Shown piece after piece: positions 24,964-33,645 of a stretch of 64,000 bases of DNA. A program made the translations under genes and the position numbers. The stretch covers positions 62,001 to 126,000 of the forward strand of contig OMXJ01000005.1 in assembly GCA_900315015.1 (NCBI GenBank), read 5' to 3'. The notes beneath the pieces are model-generated. The model saw nothing but the letters and a program-made list of their open reading frames with translations, was not told the DNA's origin and did no database searches. Source of the DNA: an uncultured Eubacteriales bacterium (lineage in GTDB: Bacteria; Bacillota; Clostridia; Lachnospirales; Lachnospiraceae). The number at the start of each line of letters is the position of its first letter. Positions within the stretch are counted from its first letter, which is position 1.

Positions 24964-26118
24964 TCAGATAGAAATGCTTCTTTTGGCTATCTCCCTGTAA
25001 GAGAATGTCTTCATGCCCTTTTCAACTGCAACAGCCTTCATTGAGTTATATTTTTCTTTACTATCCAAGATTTCTAAAATCTTGCTCTTGATAAGCATTG
25101 CATCGTCTTTATCTAAGAACTCAACATTTCCGCCTAAATCTACATGATGTGTTCCTGGCCAATCTTTCACAATCATTGGAATACCTAGTGCTGCTACCTG
25201 TTCCCACATAACAGAATGCCTTCCTGGAAAAACAACTAAATCAGCTGATGCATACAATGGGTATGAGTCTTCAGTCTTCACCCAACCTATATACTGAATC
25301 CTATCACCAACCAGAGAATTAACTCGATCTTTCAAATCATCAGTTACTGAACCAAAAACTATCAGTTTAACATTAGGACGGTTTATTTTCTTAACAGCTT
25401 CCATAAGCAATATAGTTTGTGTTTTCCATGGATCTATTTTGCCCCCAGTCATAATCAAAAAATCATCGCTGCTTATACCGTATTTTTCTCTGACTTTGCT
25501 GATAACGTCTGTTTGTTTTGATTTTTCGACCAATTCATCATCTGCTCCCAAAACAAGCAGCTCACATTTTTCTTTTGATATTCCGTACATTTCTGTGAGG
25601 AAATCCACTCTAACAGGCAAAACCCCATAAAATTTTCTTACATAAGGAATAAGCTTCCTGGCGTAATATCTCCAAATAATTTTATGCAAAATATTTTCAG
25701 AAAGCCAATTTGTAGCACTGTTTGACTTGTCAGCATGATTATCTGCAAAAGCTATGACACTGGGATGACTTTTCAAATATTTCTCTATAACAACAGTATC
25801 TCTGAATGCGACATTGTGAACGAAAACAATATCTGGCTCAGTTTCCGCAATTGTCTCATATAATCCCTTAAATTTTTTGAGTTTTCTTAAGAAATTATCT
25901 TTTCCCTTGATTTCCAGACGAATGACTTTTACACCATTCTCATTGATATATGAATTTCTATTATCACGGATTAATTTACCATCCGTTCCCCAGATCCACT
26001 TAGATGTTATTATTGTTACATCATTTCCGGCTTTTTGCTGATATTTAGGAAGGAGATTATCCTGATAATTCCATCCATCTGTAACAGGCCCAGTCAAACA
26101 AATATGTGTAATCTTCAT
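24964..26118 (-). CDS. Glycosyltransferase family 4 protein
   Basis: A 384-residue GT-B glycosyltransferase beginning MKITHICLTGPVTDGWNYQ. The donor domain has MTGGKIDPWKTQTILLMEAV, LIVFGSVTDDLKD and YASADLVVFPGRHSVMWEQ, where the usual E-x7-E motif is modified (WEQVAALG). The N-terminal domain is typical of enzymes acting on lipid-linked glycans at the inner membrane. It overlaps the preceding GT4 gene by four bases, so the pair is translationally coupled and forms operon 2. Confidence 0.85.
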   Translation of the reverse strand: MKITHICLTGPVTDGWNYQDNLLPKYQQKAGNDVTIITSKWIWGTDGKLIRDNRNSYINENGVKVIRLEIKGKDNFLRKLKKFKGLYETIAETEPDIVFVHNVAFRDTVVIEKYLKSHPSVIAFADNHADKSNSATNWLSENILHKIIWRYYARKLIPYVRKFYGVLPVRVDFLTEMYGISKEKCELLVLGADDELVEKSKQTDVISKVREKYGISSDDFLIMTGGKIDPWKTQTILLMEAVKKINRPNVKLIVFGSVTDDLKDRVNSLVGDRIQYIGWVKTEDSYPLYASADLVVFPGRHSVMWEQVAALGIPMIVKDWPGTHHVDLGGNVEFLDKDDAMLIKSKILEILDSKEKYNSMKAVAVEKGMKTFSYREIAKRSISI

Positions 26119-27239
26119 TCTCTTCTCCCCCCCAATTTAAGGGAATTAAACAATTCTATATAACGAGCCGAAATGTTTTGAACACTATATTTTTGAGCAA
26201 AATGTTTGCTAGTATTATTTTCCATTTTTGTTATCTTTTCTTGCATCTTTCTCGCCCACTCCATTTCATCAAGCGGATTTTCAACATAACATGCTTTTCC
26301 TTCGGTAACCTCGTATAAAGAAGTTTCCTTTGTGGTCAACACAGGAACGCCGCGAATCATGGCTTCTATGGGCGGCATTCCAAAGCCTTCAAACACACTG
26401 GGAAACAAAAACGTTTTACAGTTATCATAAAGAGCATTCCGATCCTCATCGGATATGAAACCTGTGTAGATTATATTATCTTTAAGGTCATTTTCCCTTA
26501 TATAATCCATGACCTCATTTACCGCGTTAACTTTAACGCCTGTAATGAGTAATATTTCACTATGTCCTTGATCCTTCAAGATTTTAAAAGCCTTAAGAAG
26601 TGTGATAAGATTCTTGTGTTTTGCAAGAGAGGATACAGTATAAAAGTATTCACCTTTTTTAATATCATACTTTTTTGCAAGTAAATTAAAATCACTTGCA
26701 TCAGACGTCATAAGAATTGGATTGTAAATATAATCTGTTTTACCTATCGCTTTCTTATAATTCTTTTCTATGTCTTTCTTGCAAAACTCAGAAATAGTCA
26801 ACACCTTGCTCGAATTCTTGCAATCGGCATTCCAGGCTATCTTAAAATACAAGTTTCTGAATCGTGAGAAGTACTCAGGATAATGAAGTGCTTGCAAATC
26901 GTGAATAACAGTTACATTCGGAAATCCATTCATGAATAGAGGTCTTGAATAAACAGGAAAAAACCACAAATTGACTCCATGTTTCTTTCCAAATGTAAGA
27001 AGATTCACATTTTCCCAAACTACCCGTTTAGTAAAGCTTGCTGTATTTACTGGACATCTAACAACATTAAACATATCGTATTCTTCAAAGGAATCAGCGT
27101 TATCTTCGGAAACAAAGAGGATAAAGCTATTCGCAGCTTCTTCTAATTGGCTGAAACCATTTAGTAGATTTCTGATATATGATTCTGTGCCGCCATTCTT
27201 ACCCGGTCGAACCCATAGAAGGTCAATTCCTATTTTCAT
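26115..27239 (-). CDS. Glycosyltransferase family 4 protein (mannosyltransferase-like)
   Basis: A 374-residue GT4 enzyme of the mannosyl/rhamnosyltransferase type: GIDLLWVRPGKNGGTESYIRN at the start (split here by convention), VIHDLQALHYPEYF, YTVSSLAKHKNLITLLKAF, and the motif FEGFGMPPIEAMIRGVPVLT with E-x7-E. Donor specificity is unknown. It is the first gene of operon 2. The ribosome site GAAAGGACA lies upstream, and the transcript from the promoter at 27648-27676 would have a leader of about 400 nt. Confidence 0.87.
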   Translation of the reverse strand: MKIGIDLLWVRPGKNGGTESYIRNLLNGFSQLEEAANSFILFVSEDNADSFEEYDMFNVVRCPVNTASFTKRVVWENVNLLTFGKKHGVNLWFFPVYSRPLFMNGFPNVTVIHDLQALHYPEYFSRFRNLYFKIAWNADCKNSSKVLTISEFCKKDIEKNYKKAIGKTDYIYNPILMTSDASDFNLLAKKYDIKKGEYFYTVSSLAKHKNLITLLKAFKILKDQGHSEILLITGVKVNAVNEVMDYIRENDLKDNIIYTGFISDEDRNALYDNCKTFLFPSVFEGFGMPPIEAMIRGVPVLTTKETSLYEVTEGKACYVENPLDEMEWARKMQEKITKMENNTSKHFAQKYSVQNISARYIELFNSLKLGGRRE

Positions 27240-27533
27240 AACTATATGTCCTTTCAGTATTTAACATCTGTAGCCATTCCATTTATAGAACTACATAGCT
27301 TATAATCTTACGTATCGCTCAGAAACTTTATGTTGTATGTCACATTTTCGCCATGATATTTAGCAGATTAAGGCAGTTTTATTACAGTATAGGATTGTTA
27401 TTCTCTATAGCAAATAGCCTTTTATAATCCAATTGGTCAGCAACTTTCTCGAAAACATCCAATCTAAATGTCATTCTGCTCACCATTTCTTCATTGATGT
27501 GCTACAATATCTATAAGAGCATTTACCTAAAAT
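27240..27533 (-). other. Leader of operon 2 with a possible 34-codon leader peptide
   Basis: No substantial gene is present. A 34-codon frame (27382-27486, MVSRMTFRLDVFEKVADQLD onward) ends FAIENNNPIL and a stop. Its 3' part is the 34-bp sequence repeated at 31640-31673. The left edge of the switch (22981-23035) shares its upstream part with 27480-27530, so the ATGGTGA start region recurs. It could be a leader peptide or a decayed gene end. Confidence 0.35.
27390..27423 (-). repeat. 34-bp direct repeat, copy 1
   Basis: Identical over 34 bp to 31640-31673, which covers the last codons of the cytidylyltransferase-DJ-1 gene. The shared core includes GGATTGTTATTCTCTATAGC. This copy is in the leader of operon 2. 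The identity suggests recombination or a shared decayed gene end. Confidence 0.6.
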
Positions 27534-27697
27534 TTCATACTTTTGGAGAGTCGAAATAATCATAAAAAAACATGATCTGCCGAACAAACGGGATAGAATG
27601 GCTACGGCAAACCACATAGGTAAACATTTTGTAATCTATGCCTTATAAATTTAGCACAAGACGACATAATTGTCAATGGCGATTTAGCGGAATGCAG
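27534..27697 (-). promoter_or_regulatory. Promoter module A, copy 2, driving operon 2
   Basis: Minus-strand TTGACA (27671-27676), a 17-bp spacer ending TGC and TAAATT (27648-27653). The module is the reverse of 24343-24505 with roughly 85 percent identity by eye, including the run ACAAACGGGATAGAATGGCT. It begins with ATTTCATACTT, matching the left inverted repeat of the switch, but no complementary copy is present nearby, so this copy should be fixed in the ON direction. The leader contains TGCCG and CGGCA arms that may pair. Confidence 0.7.
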
Positions 27698-27698
27698 G

Positions 27699-27864
27699 GC
27701 TCTCCAAGTTTAATCAGTGAGATCTCTGTGGAAGACAGTGTGGCATTTCAGAACGAATGGAACAGCATCAAAAAGAAAAAAGCCCGGGTCTACAGTTGCG
27801 ATGCAGCTTGAGATCGGGGCTCTATCATTTTTGAGTGGAAAAATCGGTGGAAGTTAACATTTTA
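27699..27864. repeat. Module B copy 2: frameshifted transposase-like fragment with terminator hairpin
   Basis: A direct repeat of 24781-24957. The stretch coding for EDSVAFQNEWNSIKKKK is conserved, but one extra base near 27711 breaks the frame and 13 codons are lost. The hairpin at 27781-27791 and 27811-27821 is followed on the minus strand by a T-rich tract, so it probably terminates operon 1 after the UDP-xylose synthase gene. Module B joins directly to promoter module A at about 27698, forming a terminator-promoter joint between operons. Confidence 0.6.
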
Positions 27865-27875
27865 GGTATAGTGTA

Positions 27876-28814
27876 TTAAACCACTTTACTAAAGTACTCG
27901 ATTGTTCTCTTCAAGCCCTCTCGGAGTTGAATATGGGGTTCCCAATTTAGTTCTTTCTTTGCAAGATCAATTAAAGGTTTTCTATGAGTAGGATCATCTG
28001 ATGGAAGTGGTTCATATACGAGCTTTGAACCACTTCCAGTAAGCTCAATAACTATTTCAGCCAATTTCTTGATGGTAAACTCACCCGGATTTCCGATGTT
28101 AACCGGACCTGTAAAACCGTCCCTACTATTCATCAGTCTAACCATACCCTCGATAAGGTCATCTACATAGCAGAAACTACGAGTTTGATTACCCTCGCCA
28201 TATATGGTAATATCTTCACCGCGAAGTGCTTGTACAATAAAGTTACTCACTACACGTCCATCCCCGATATCCATGCGCGGACCATACGTGTTAAAAATCC
28301 TCATCACTTTAATATCGACATCATGCTTGCGATGATAGTCAAAGAAAAGGGTTTCTGCTGCTCGCTTGCCCTCATCATAACAAGATCTAATTCCAATTGT
28401 ATTTACATTTCCCCAATAACTTTCAGGCTGCGGTTGGATATTGGGATCGCCATAAATCTCAGATGTTGATGCTTGTAGAATCCGAGCACCGGTTCGTTTC
28501 GCTAAACCCAGACAGTTCATTGCGCCATAGACAGATGTTTGGAACGTGTAGATTGGATCCTTCTGATACCATTTTGGACTCGCCGGACAAGCAAGATTGT
28601 AAATCTGATCACATTCGACAAAAAGCGGCTGCGTTACATCATGCCGAATAAATTCAAAATACGGATTTTCCAGAAGATGTCTTATATTATCTTTTGACCC
28701 TGTAAACAGATTATCTACACATATTACATCATTACCATCGGCTAATAACCGATCGCAAAGATGTGAACCGATAAAACCTGCTCCACCTGTTACTAAGACT
28801 CTGTTTTTTTTCAT
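27876..28814 (-). CDS. uxs: UDP-glucuronate decarboxylase (UDP-xylose synthase)
   Basis: A 312-residue extended SDR. Motifs are [10 protein letters not shown] near the N-terminus, the UXS-specific [29 protein letters not shown], the catalytic YxxxK in [11 protein letters not shown], and [10 protein letters not shown]. It converts UDP-glucuronate to UDP-xylose with bound NAD. Close relatives such as UDP-glucose epimerase lack the RHDV and NLACPASP segments, so the call is firm. Its substrate needs Ugd, of which only a 3' fragment is present here (10256). It is the last gene of operon 1, next to the module B terminator. Confidence 0.92.
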   Translation of the reverse strand: MKKNRVLVTGGAGFIGSHLCDRLLADGNDVICVDNLFTGSKDNIRHLLENPYFEFIRHDVTQPLFVECDQIYNLACPASPKWYQKDPIYTFQTSVYGAMNCLGLAKRTGARILQASTSEIYGDPNIQPQPESYWGNVNTIGIRSCYDEGKRAAETLFFDYHRKHDVDIKVMRIFNTYGPRMDIGDGRVVSNFIVQALRGEDITIYGEGNQTRSFCYVDDLIEGMVRLMNSRDGFTGPVNIGNPGEFTIKKLAEIVIELTGSGSKLVYEPLPSDDPTHRKPLIDLAKKELNWEPHIQLREGLKRTIEYFSKVV

Positions 28815-28893
28815 CTTTTTTCTCCATTATTTGTTCTTGTAATTTGTTACAGTATATAAGGAACTGTAAAATAACAGTCTGAACATTTACGCT

Positions 28894-29583
28894 TCATCCG
28901 TTTCTGTATTTCAAGATACAGTATATTGCCCGGAGGCCATCCTTAAAACCGATCTTTTTTCCCTCTTCATTCGTACGTGGATGATAGGAAATCGGCACCT
29001 CTTTAATCCTTACTCCCATCCTCGCCACTTTGGCCGTAATCTCCGGTTCAAAACCGAAGCGGTTCTCTTTTATATCCACAGCCTGGATGATATCGCGCTT
29101 AAAGCACTTGTAGCAGGTTTCCATGTCCGTAAGATGAAGGTGCGTAAAAAGGTTTGATAGGACTGTCAGGAACCGGTTTGCAAGTTGATTTACCATGTAG
29201 CCTTTCGCCGGCTGGCCCAGAAATCTTGAACCGTAACATACATCACATTCACCGTTTATTACCGGTTCAACCACCAGCGGATATTCATTGGGATCATATT
29301 CAAGATCTGCATCCTGAATGATAACCACATCGCCTGTGGCGTGCTGGAAGCCTGTCCGGAGAGCACCGCCTTTGCCCTGGTTGAGACTGTGATGAATCAC
29401 CTTGCTGACCAACGGAGCGATGTCGCGGTCCAGGATCTCAGACGTTCCATCGGTGGACTTATCATCAACGATGATGATTTCCTTGTTAGGGATCGGTGAT
29501 TGAAGAACTCTGTTAACGATAGCGTGTATGCTGTTTTTTTCGTTGTAACAGGGGATGATGATGGATAGAGTATAGTCCTTCAC
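28894..29583 (-). CDS. Glycosyltransferase family 2 (polyprenol-phosphate sugar synthase-like)
   Basis: A GT2 enzyme of the dolichol-phosphate-mannose synthase type: TLSIIIPCYNEKNSI, IIIVDDKSTDGTS, NQGKGGALRTGF, IIQDADLEYDP and the FGFEPEITAKVARMG segment. It probably makes an undecaprenyl-phosphate sugar for the GT39-like transferase encoded just upstream. The frame extends to 29670, but GAGGAGGAATAA at the end of the previous gene is an ideal ribosome site for the GTG at 29583, just after that gene's stop, so I place the start there. An ATG at 29601 is the alternative. There is no C-terminal membrane region. Confidence 0.87.
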   Translation of the reverse strand: MKDYTLSIIIPCYNEKNSIHAIVNRVLQSPIPNKEIIIVDDKSTDGTSEILDRDIAPLVSKVIHHSLNQGKGGALRTGFQHATGDVVIIQDADLEYDPNEYPLVVEPVINGECDVCYGSRFLGQPAKGYMVNQLANRFLTVLSNLFTHLHLTDMETCYKCFKRDIIQAVDIKENRFGFEPEITAKVARMGVRIKEVPISYHPRTNEEGKKIGFKDGLRAIYCILKYRNG

Positions 29584-29587
29584 ACTT

Positions 29588-31576
29588 TTATTCCTCCTCA
29601 TAACTTTCCCACAATGAAAATGATTCATCAGCAGGATTTGTATAAATGCAATGATAGATCTGATTACCAAAAATCACAGTATCATTATCAGTTTTTCTTT
29701 CTAACATAACAACGACATCTGGACTAAAGTGCGTGGAGTCGCCATTAGCCACTTCTTGATCCATAACATTTTCAACCCTAATACCATTATACATATATCT
29801 CGCGATGATTGGATACTGATAGCTATCTCCACCAGAATAAAGTCCTATGCTTCTATATCCATGTTTATCTATTTCATCGCACAGGCTCTTATATATTTCC
29901 ATGTTTCCAGTTGAATAGGCAAAGTAAGATTCAAATCTGTCTCTATTTTCTACTAAGCGTTTCAAAACAACTCTCCCATGATAAACAAATGCGATTCCTG
30001 AATTCGCAACAGTTATGATCAGGATGAAAGTGATTGCAATATTTACTGCTCGTGAGAAATTGTTGCTTACTGATCTTGCTCGAATAGATTCTCTCAATTC
30101 TGTAACACAATAAACAATGGAGATCGCTAATGGAACTAATGATGGCAGCAGCAGCCGGGTAACCCAGGGTTGCCACCTCACAGCCATTAACATTATAATA
30201 AATTGAATGTGCAAGAGCATATTCAGTACTGCCCATCGATTATGTTTGAGAATTACAACGACTATAGACAGTATCAGTACTAAAACAATCAATGCTGACA
30301 AAAACGGAGCCCCTGCAGTATCCATATGATAAGAATATCTTATTGCATAGGGCGTAGTATAACTGATTTCAAGCGCATTAACATCGACTAAAAACAACCC
30401 TGCAATTCTCTTTACGAGCCCTTCATATATTCGGTTGACCCACGGAAGAGCAATACAGTTTCCAAAGTTCTTCAGGAGATTAATGAATAGCATAGAGACA
30501 TTATTTGTCCCTATTGCAATTCTGCCCATGTACTCGGAAGCCAATGGATCATTCAGATAGAAATAATTCCGAAGAAACGTGGGAGCAGCCATAACAAACG
30601 CTGGTATGCCAATTGAAATACACCTGAATAATTGGCAAAGAATCCGTCTCCTTACAATTGCATCTATAAGAAGTACTCCCATTATCATGACCGCAGCAGA
30701 GATACAAGTATTTGTTTTTGTTATATATAAAAGACCGCTTAAACATCCGATTGGTAACCAATGAGAAACGTACGTATGATCTTGTTTTCCTGAACACAGA
30801 TAGTCAATCAAAAGATAGATCAATACAGAAAAATAAAACGATGCAACAATATCAACCTGAGTCGAAATTGACTCTGCAATAAATATGTTCATTCCCTGAA
30901 CTAATACAACAGCAAACAGACTCAGTTTCCTTGAGATATTGAGTGCTCTTGCAGAAGAATATACGAGTACGAGAACACCAATCCCAGAAAATGTCTGAAG
31001 CAGATTAACATATAGATCTCCGCGGCAAATACTCATCACATGAAGATTAATATATTCCGCAAAAACAGGTGAAAACAACTGCCTAGGAATATTTGTCGCA
31101 TAGTAGTTCACATTTCCATGTTCCTGCCAAAATGCAATCCTAGGCAAATGATATGTCATAGAATCCCAGTTGTTTGGAACCGTAATAACCGCAAGGATGC
31201 CTGTAATGATTGTAGAAATTATTATCGTCACGAACAGCGCTTTTGAAATCGTTTCCAGACTGCTCCAATAGCGCTTTATATCTTGAAAGCTTTGAACAAC
31301 AACATTTTGAATACGATATTTTTGCTTGATGGAAATCAAAATTTCCGTGAAGATAACTACACTCCATGAAGCAAATAGCATTTTACCGTTTACTGCATTA
31401 AATAAGCTTAGCCCTTCTGTAATAATGAATAAACAAACTGACCAGAAAATTGATGCATAACAAAATGATTGTGTTCTCGATTTCTTAGGCAGCAGGCATT
31501 GAAAAAAGATTTGATTATATACGAAAACAAAGCATAATAATCCCAACCCGAGGGTTTGCCTAATAACCGTTCCCAT
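29588..31576 (-). CDS. GT39-like integral membrane glycosyltransferase
   Basis: A membrane protein of about 662 residues with 11-13 hydrophobic helices and a C-terminal extracytoplasmic domain. An early outer loop carries NNWDSMTYHLPRIAFWQEHG, the place where PMT/ArnT-type GT-C enzymes have their catalytic acidic residue. It would transfer a sugar from a polyprenyl-phosphate donor outside the membrane, fitting the polyprenol-phosphate sugar synthase gene that follows. The longest frame starts at 31639, but the ATG at 31576 (MGTVIRQTLGLG) has GGGAGAA at good spacing. The acceptor is unknown. Confidence 0.8.
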   Translation of the reverse strand: MGTVIRQTLGLGLLCFVFVYNQIFFQCLLPKKSRTQSFCYASIFWSVCLFIITEGLSLFNAVNGKMLFASWSVVIFTEILISIKQKYRIQNVVVQSFQDIKRYWSSLETISKALFVTIIISTIITGILAVITVPNNWDSMTYHLPRIAFWQEHGNVNYYATNIPRQLFSPVFAEYINLHVMSICRGDLYVNLLQTFSGIGVLVLVYSSARALNISRKLSLFAVVLVQGMNIFIAESISTQVDIVASFYFSVLIYLLIDYLCSGKQDHTYVSHWLPIGCLSGLLYITKTNTCISAAVMIMGVLLIDAIVRRRILCQLFRCISIGIPAFVMAAPTFLRNYFYLNDPLASEYMGRIAIGTNNVSMLFINLLKNFGNCIALPWVNRIYEGLVKRIAGLFLVDVNALEISYTTPYAIRYSYHMDTAGAPFLSALIVLVLILSIVVVILKHNRWAVLNMLLHIQFIIMLMAVRWQPWVTRLLLPSLVPLAISIVYCVTELRESIRARSVSNNFSRAVNIAITFILIITVANSGIAFVYHGRVVLKRLVENRDRFESYFAYSTGNMEIYKSLCDEIDKHGYRSIGLYSGGDSYQYPIIARYMYNGIRVENVMDQEVANGDSTHFSPDVVVMLERKTDNDTVIFGNQIYHCIYTNPADESFSLWESYEEE

Positions 31577-31639
31577 CTGTGTTCTCCCTATTGAATACCG
31601 ATAATACCATATCTTTTTCCTTACCTTTCCACTTTCCAC

Positions 31640-31673
31640 TAGGATTGTTATTCTCTATAGCAAATAGCCTTTT
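31640..31673 (-). repeat. 34-bp direct repeat, copy 2
   Basis: Identical to 27390-27423. Here it covers the last seven codons and stop of the cytidylyltransferase-DJ-1 gene. In the alternative frame both copies would encode KRLFAIENNNP. Confidence 0.6.
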
Positions 31674-32922
31674 TAATGTGTTCTGCCTTATTTTCATTAA
31701 CAAGTATCTTTACCAATTCCAGGGCAAACGGAATAGTAGCCCCAAGCCCCCGACCAGTGATGGTATTTCCATCAACCGTCACACTTGCTCCAGTAACTAC
31801 TACATCTCGCATTTTATCCTCAAAATCAGGATGCACAGTAGCTCTCTTCATTAAGCCAAGACTTGCAAGGATTGACGGTGCCGCACACACAGCAGCAACG
31901 TATTTATTCTTAGCGAACTCTATGCACTTGTCCTTAACGAGTTCAGATGATGCAAGGTTCTCTGTGCCAGTTCTGCCACCGGGAAGAACAATCATCTTAG
32001 CATTCTCATATTTAACGTTCTCAGCCAGACAGTCAGCTGTAATCATAATCTCCCGAGATGATATAACTTCTCGTCTGCCCATTATGGATGCCATGACAAC
32101 TTTAAGGCCGGCACGGCGGAGAATGTCCACAACCAGAAGCCCCTCGCACTCCTCAAAACCATCAGCAAGGAAGACAACTACATCTCCAGAGCACTTCTCT
32201 GTCTCTCTTTTCTGTTCTGCCATAACATAGCCTTCAAAGAGTTCTATATCTTCAGCTGTGGTTATCTTGATATTCGTCTGGTCACCATATGTATAGTTTA
32301 TCGTTTCACCAAGAGCATACATCAGACTTGTTGTATGAGGCTCGATTTTCTCAAGTAGTCCTTGCTCCGCTGATCTCTTGTAAATGTCGATCAGATAGCT
32401 GAATCGGAAACCATAGGGACATGCTATCTGAATATAATGATCTCTATCACACCAAACTGTGGATGTCGTGTCGGTAGCACGCTCTGAAATCAGCTGATAA
32501 CAGGGTGTAGCCGTGAAAGCGGAACCTCTCTCAAATGTCATTTTGACTACAGCATCAACGATTTTCTGACTGGTAAACGGAGCACCACCATACTGAATAA
32601 AGACATTATCATCAAGGCTTGTTTCTTTTCCGAGCAATTCTTCCAGATTTTTTACACCGTTCATGACGGAATCCTGAAAAGTTTCGCCACCAAGAACAAT
32701 CCAACGAACCTTATTGATTTGATACTTAGCCACCATCTCCTGACAATAATCAGCCCAGTCATGATGGCAGACAATCTCAATTGCATCTATATTTTTATTT
32801 TTCTGGAAGATTTCACAGGTATAAGCTAAGACCGGCTTTCCCAGCACTTCAATAAACTGCTTCGGTCTTCCGGCTCCTACTCTTGTTCCTGTTCCTCCGG
32901 CTAAAATAATTACCGTGTTCAT
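31648..32922 (-). CDS. Fusion of IspD/TarI-type cytidylyltransferase and DJ-1/PfpI domain
   Basis: A 424-residue fusion. Residues 1-235 are an IspD/TarI-like cytidylyltransferase: VIILAGGTGTRVGAGRPKQF at the start, GGETFQDSVMNGV and KITTAEDIELFEGY near its end. Residues about 245-424 are a DJ-1/PfpI domain: VVFLADGFEECEGLLVVDIL, VLPGGRTGTENL and the nucleophile-elbow Cys in VAAVCAAPSILA, with the conserved Glu in FEECEG. In a Lic locus the first half probably makes a CDP-polyol such as CDP-ribitol; IspD activity for isoprenoids is the alternative. The DJ-1 half resembles YajL-like proteins and could be a repair or glyoxalase-type activity. The start overlaps the LicC-like gene by four bases. 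Confidence 0.85.
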   Translation of the reverse strand: MNTVIILAGGTGTRVGAGRPKQFIEVLGKPVLAYTCEIFQKNKNIDAIEIVCHHDWADYCQEMVAKYQINKVRWIVLGGETFQDSVMNGVKNLEELLGKETSLDDNVFIQYGGAPFTSQKIVDAVVKMTFERGSAFTATPCYQLISERATDTTSTVWCDRDHYIQIACPYGFRFSYLIDIYKRSAEQGLLEKIEPHTTSLMYALGETINYTYGDQTNIKITTAEDIELFEGYVMAEQKRETEKCSGDVVVFLADGFEECEGLLVVDILRRAGLKVVMASIMGRREVISSREIMITADCLAENVKYENAKMIVLPGGRTGTENLASSELVKDKCIEFAKNKYVAAVCAAPSILASLGLMKRATVHPDFEDKMRDVVVTGASVTVDGNTITGRGLGATIPFALELVKILVNENKAEHIKKAICYRE

Positions 32923-33644
32923 TCTTTAGTCAAACCTCTATGAATTTCCTGTGCCGTTAACAAATCATCTACTGTATCGACCTCTGCCCATTTCTTTCCT
33001 GCAATATCTACGCAGAAAAGCTGGAAGTCATGGAACATGATCATCTGCACAAGGCTATCCTCGAAATACTGATCATACATGTTTCCGTTAATCATACCGT
33101 CAACTTCCTGCTTTAGGAGACGAGAAGATACGGGATCCAGCTTTGTCATGCAGCAGTACTTTGCCGTAAAGTTCTCCAGCTTTTTGCTCATCACGAGAAC
33201 TTGGTCACCATGAATCACTGCATTGTATGCGCCAGGACGAACATAGGAGCTATCAACTAGAACGTATGGATAGTCAGTCGGCACAGTAAGATAAGAATCA
33301 ATGATTTCATCAGAGAAGACCACATCACCATGCACAATAGCTACGTTCTCACGTTCCAAATAATCTCTGGCAAACCATACAGAAGATATTGAGTTCGTCA
33401 CCTCGTAGAAGGGATTCATGACAAACTTAACGTTCTCACCGTCAAGCTCCGTTTTCACATCATCTGCCTTATAGCCGATAACCACAACGATTTCTGCGTT
33501 TTTATCAGCAGTCCTTATGCTTCTGACCATGCGTTGCAGAACCGTAGTCTCCTCATCAAGCTTATAGCTCGTCTTGGCATATTTCAGCGTCAGAGGCTGC
33601 AGATTATTTCCTTTGCCAGCTGCAAGAATAATATATGTCATCAT
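32919..33644 (-). CDS. licC: LicC-like nucleotidyltransferase (phosphocholine cytidylyltransferase)
   Basis: A 241-residue nucleotidyltransferase. The N-terminus IILAAGKGNNLQPLT has the family glycine-rich loop with NN in place of the usual SR or TR. Further features are YAKTSYKLDEETTVLQRM, MNPFYEVTNSISSVWFAR and the metal-binding region VAIVHGDVVFSDE. Choline-type LicC enzymes make CDP-choline. The neighbouring LicA-like kinase and LicD support this. A sugar-1-phosphate nucleotidyltransferase is the alternative. It overlaps the following gene by four bases and is separated from licA by one base. Confidence 0.83.
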   Translation of the reverse strand: MMTYIILAAGKGNNLQPLTLKYAKTSYKLDEETTVLQRMVRSIRTADKNAEIVVVIGYKADDVKTELDGENVKFVMNPFYEVTNSISSVWFARDYLERENVAIVHGDVVFSDEIIDSYLTVPTDYPYVLVDSSYVRPGAYNAVIHGDQVLVMSKKLENFTAKYCCMTKLDPVSSRLLKQEVDGMINGNMYDQYFEDSLVQMIMFHDFQLFCVDIAGKKWAEVDTVDDLLTAQEIHRGLTKE

Positions 33645-33645
33645 C

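Noticed and set aside
31648-32922. Two separate genes joined by a sequencing error
   Set aside because: The linker is in frame, no start codon with a ribosome site lies at the domain border, and both domains are intact; fusion is the simpler reading.
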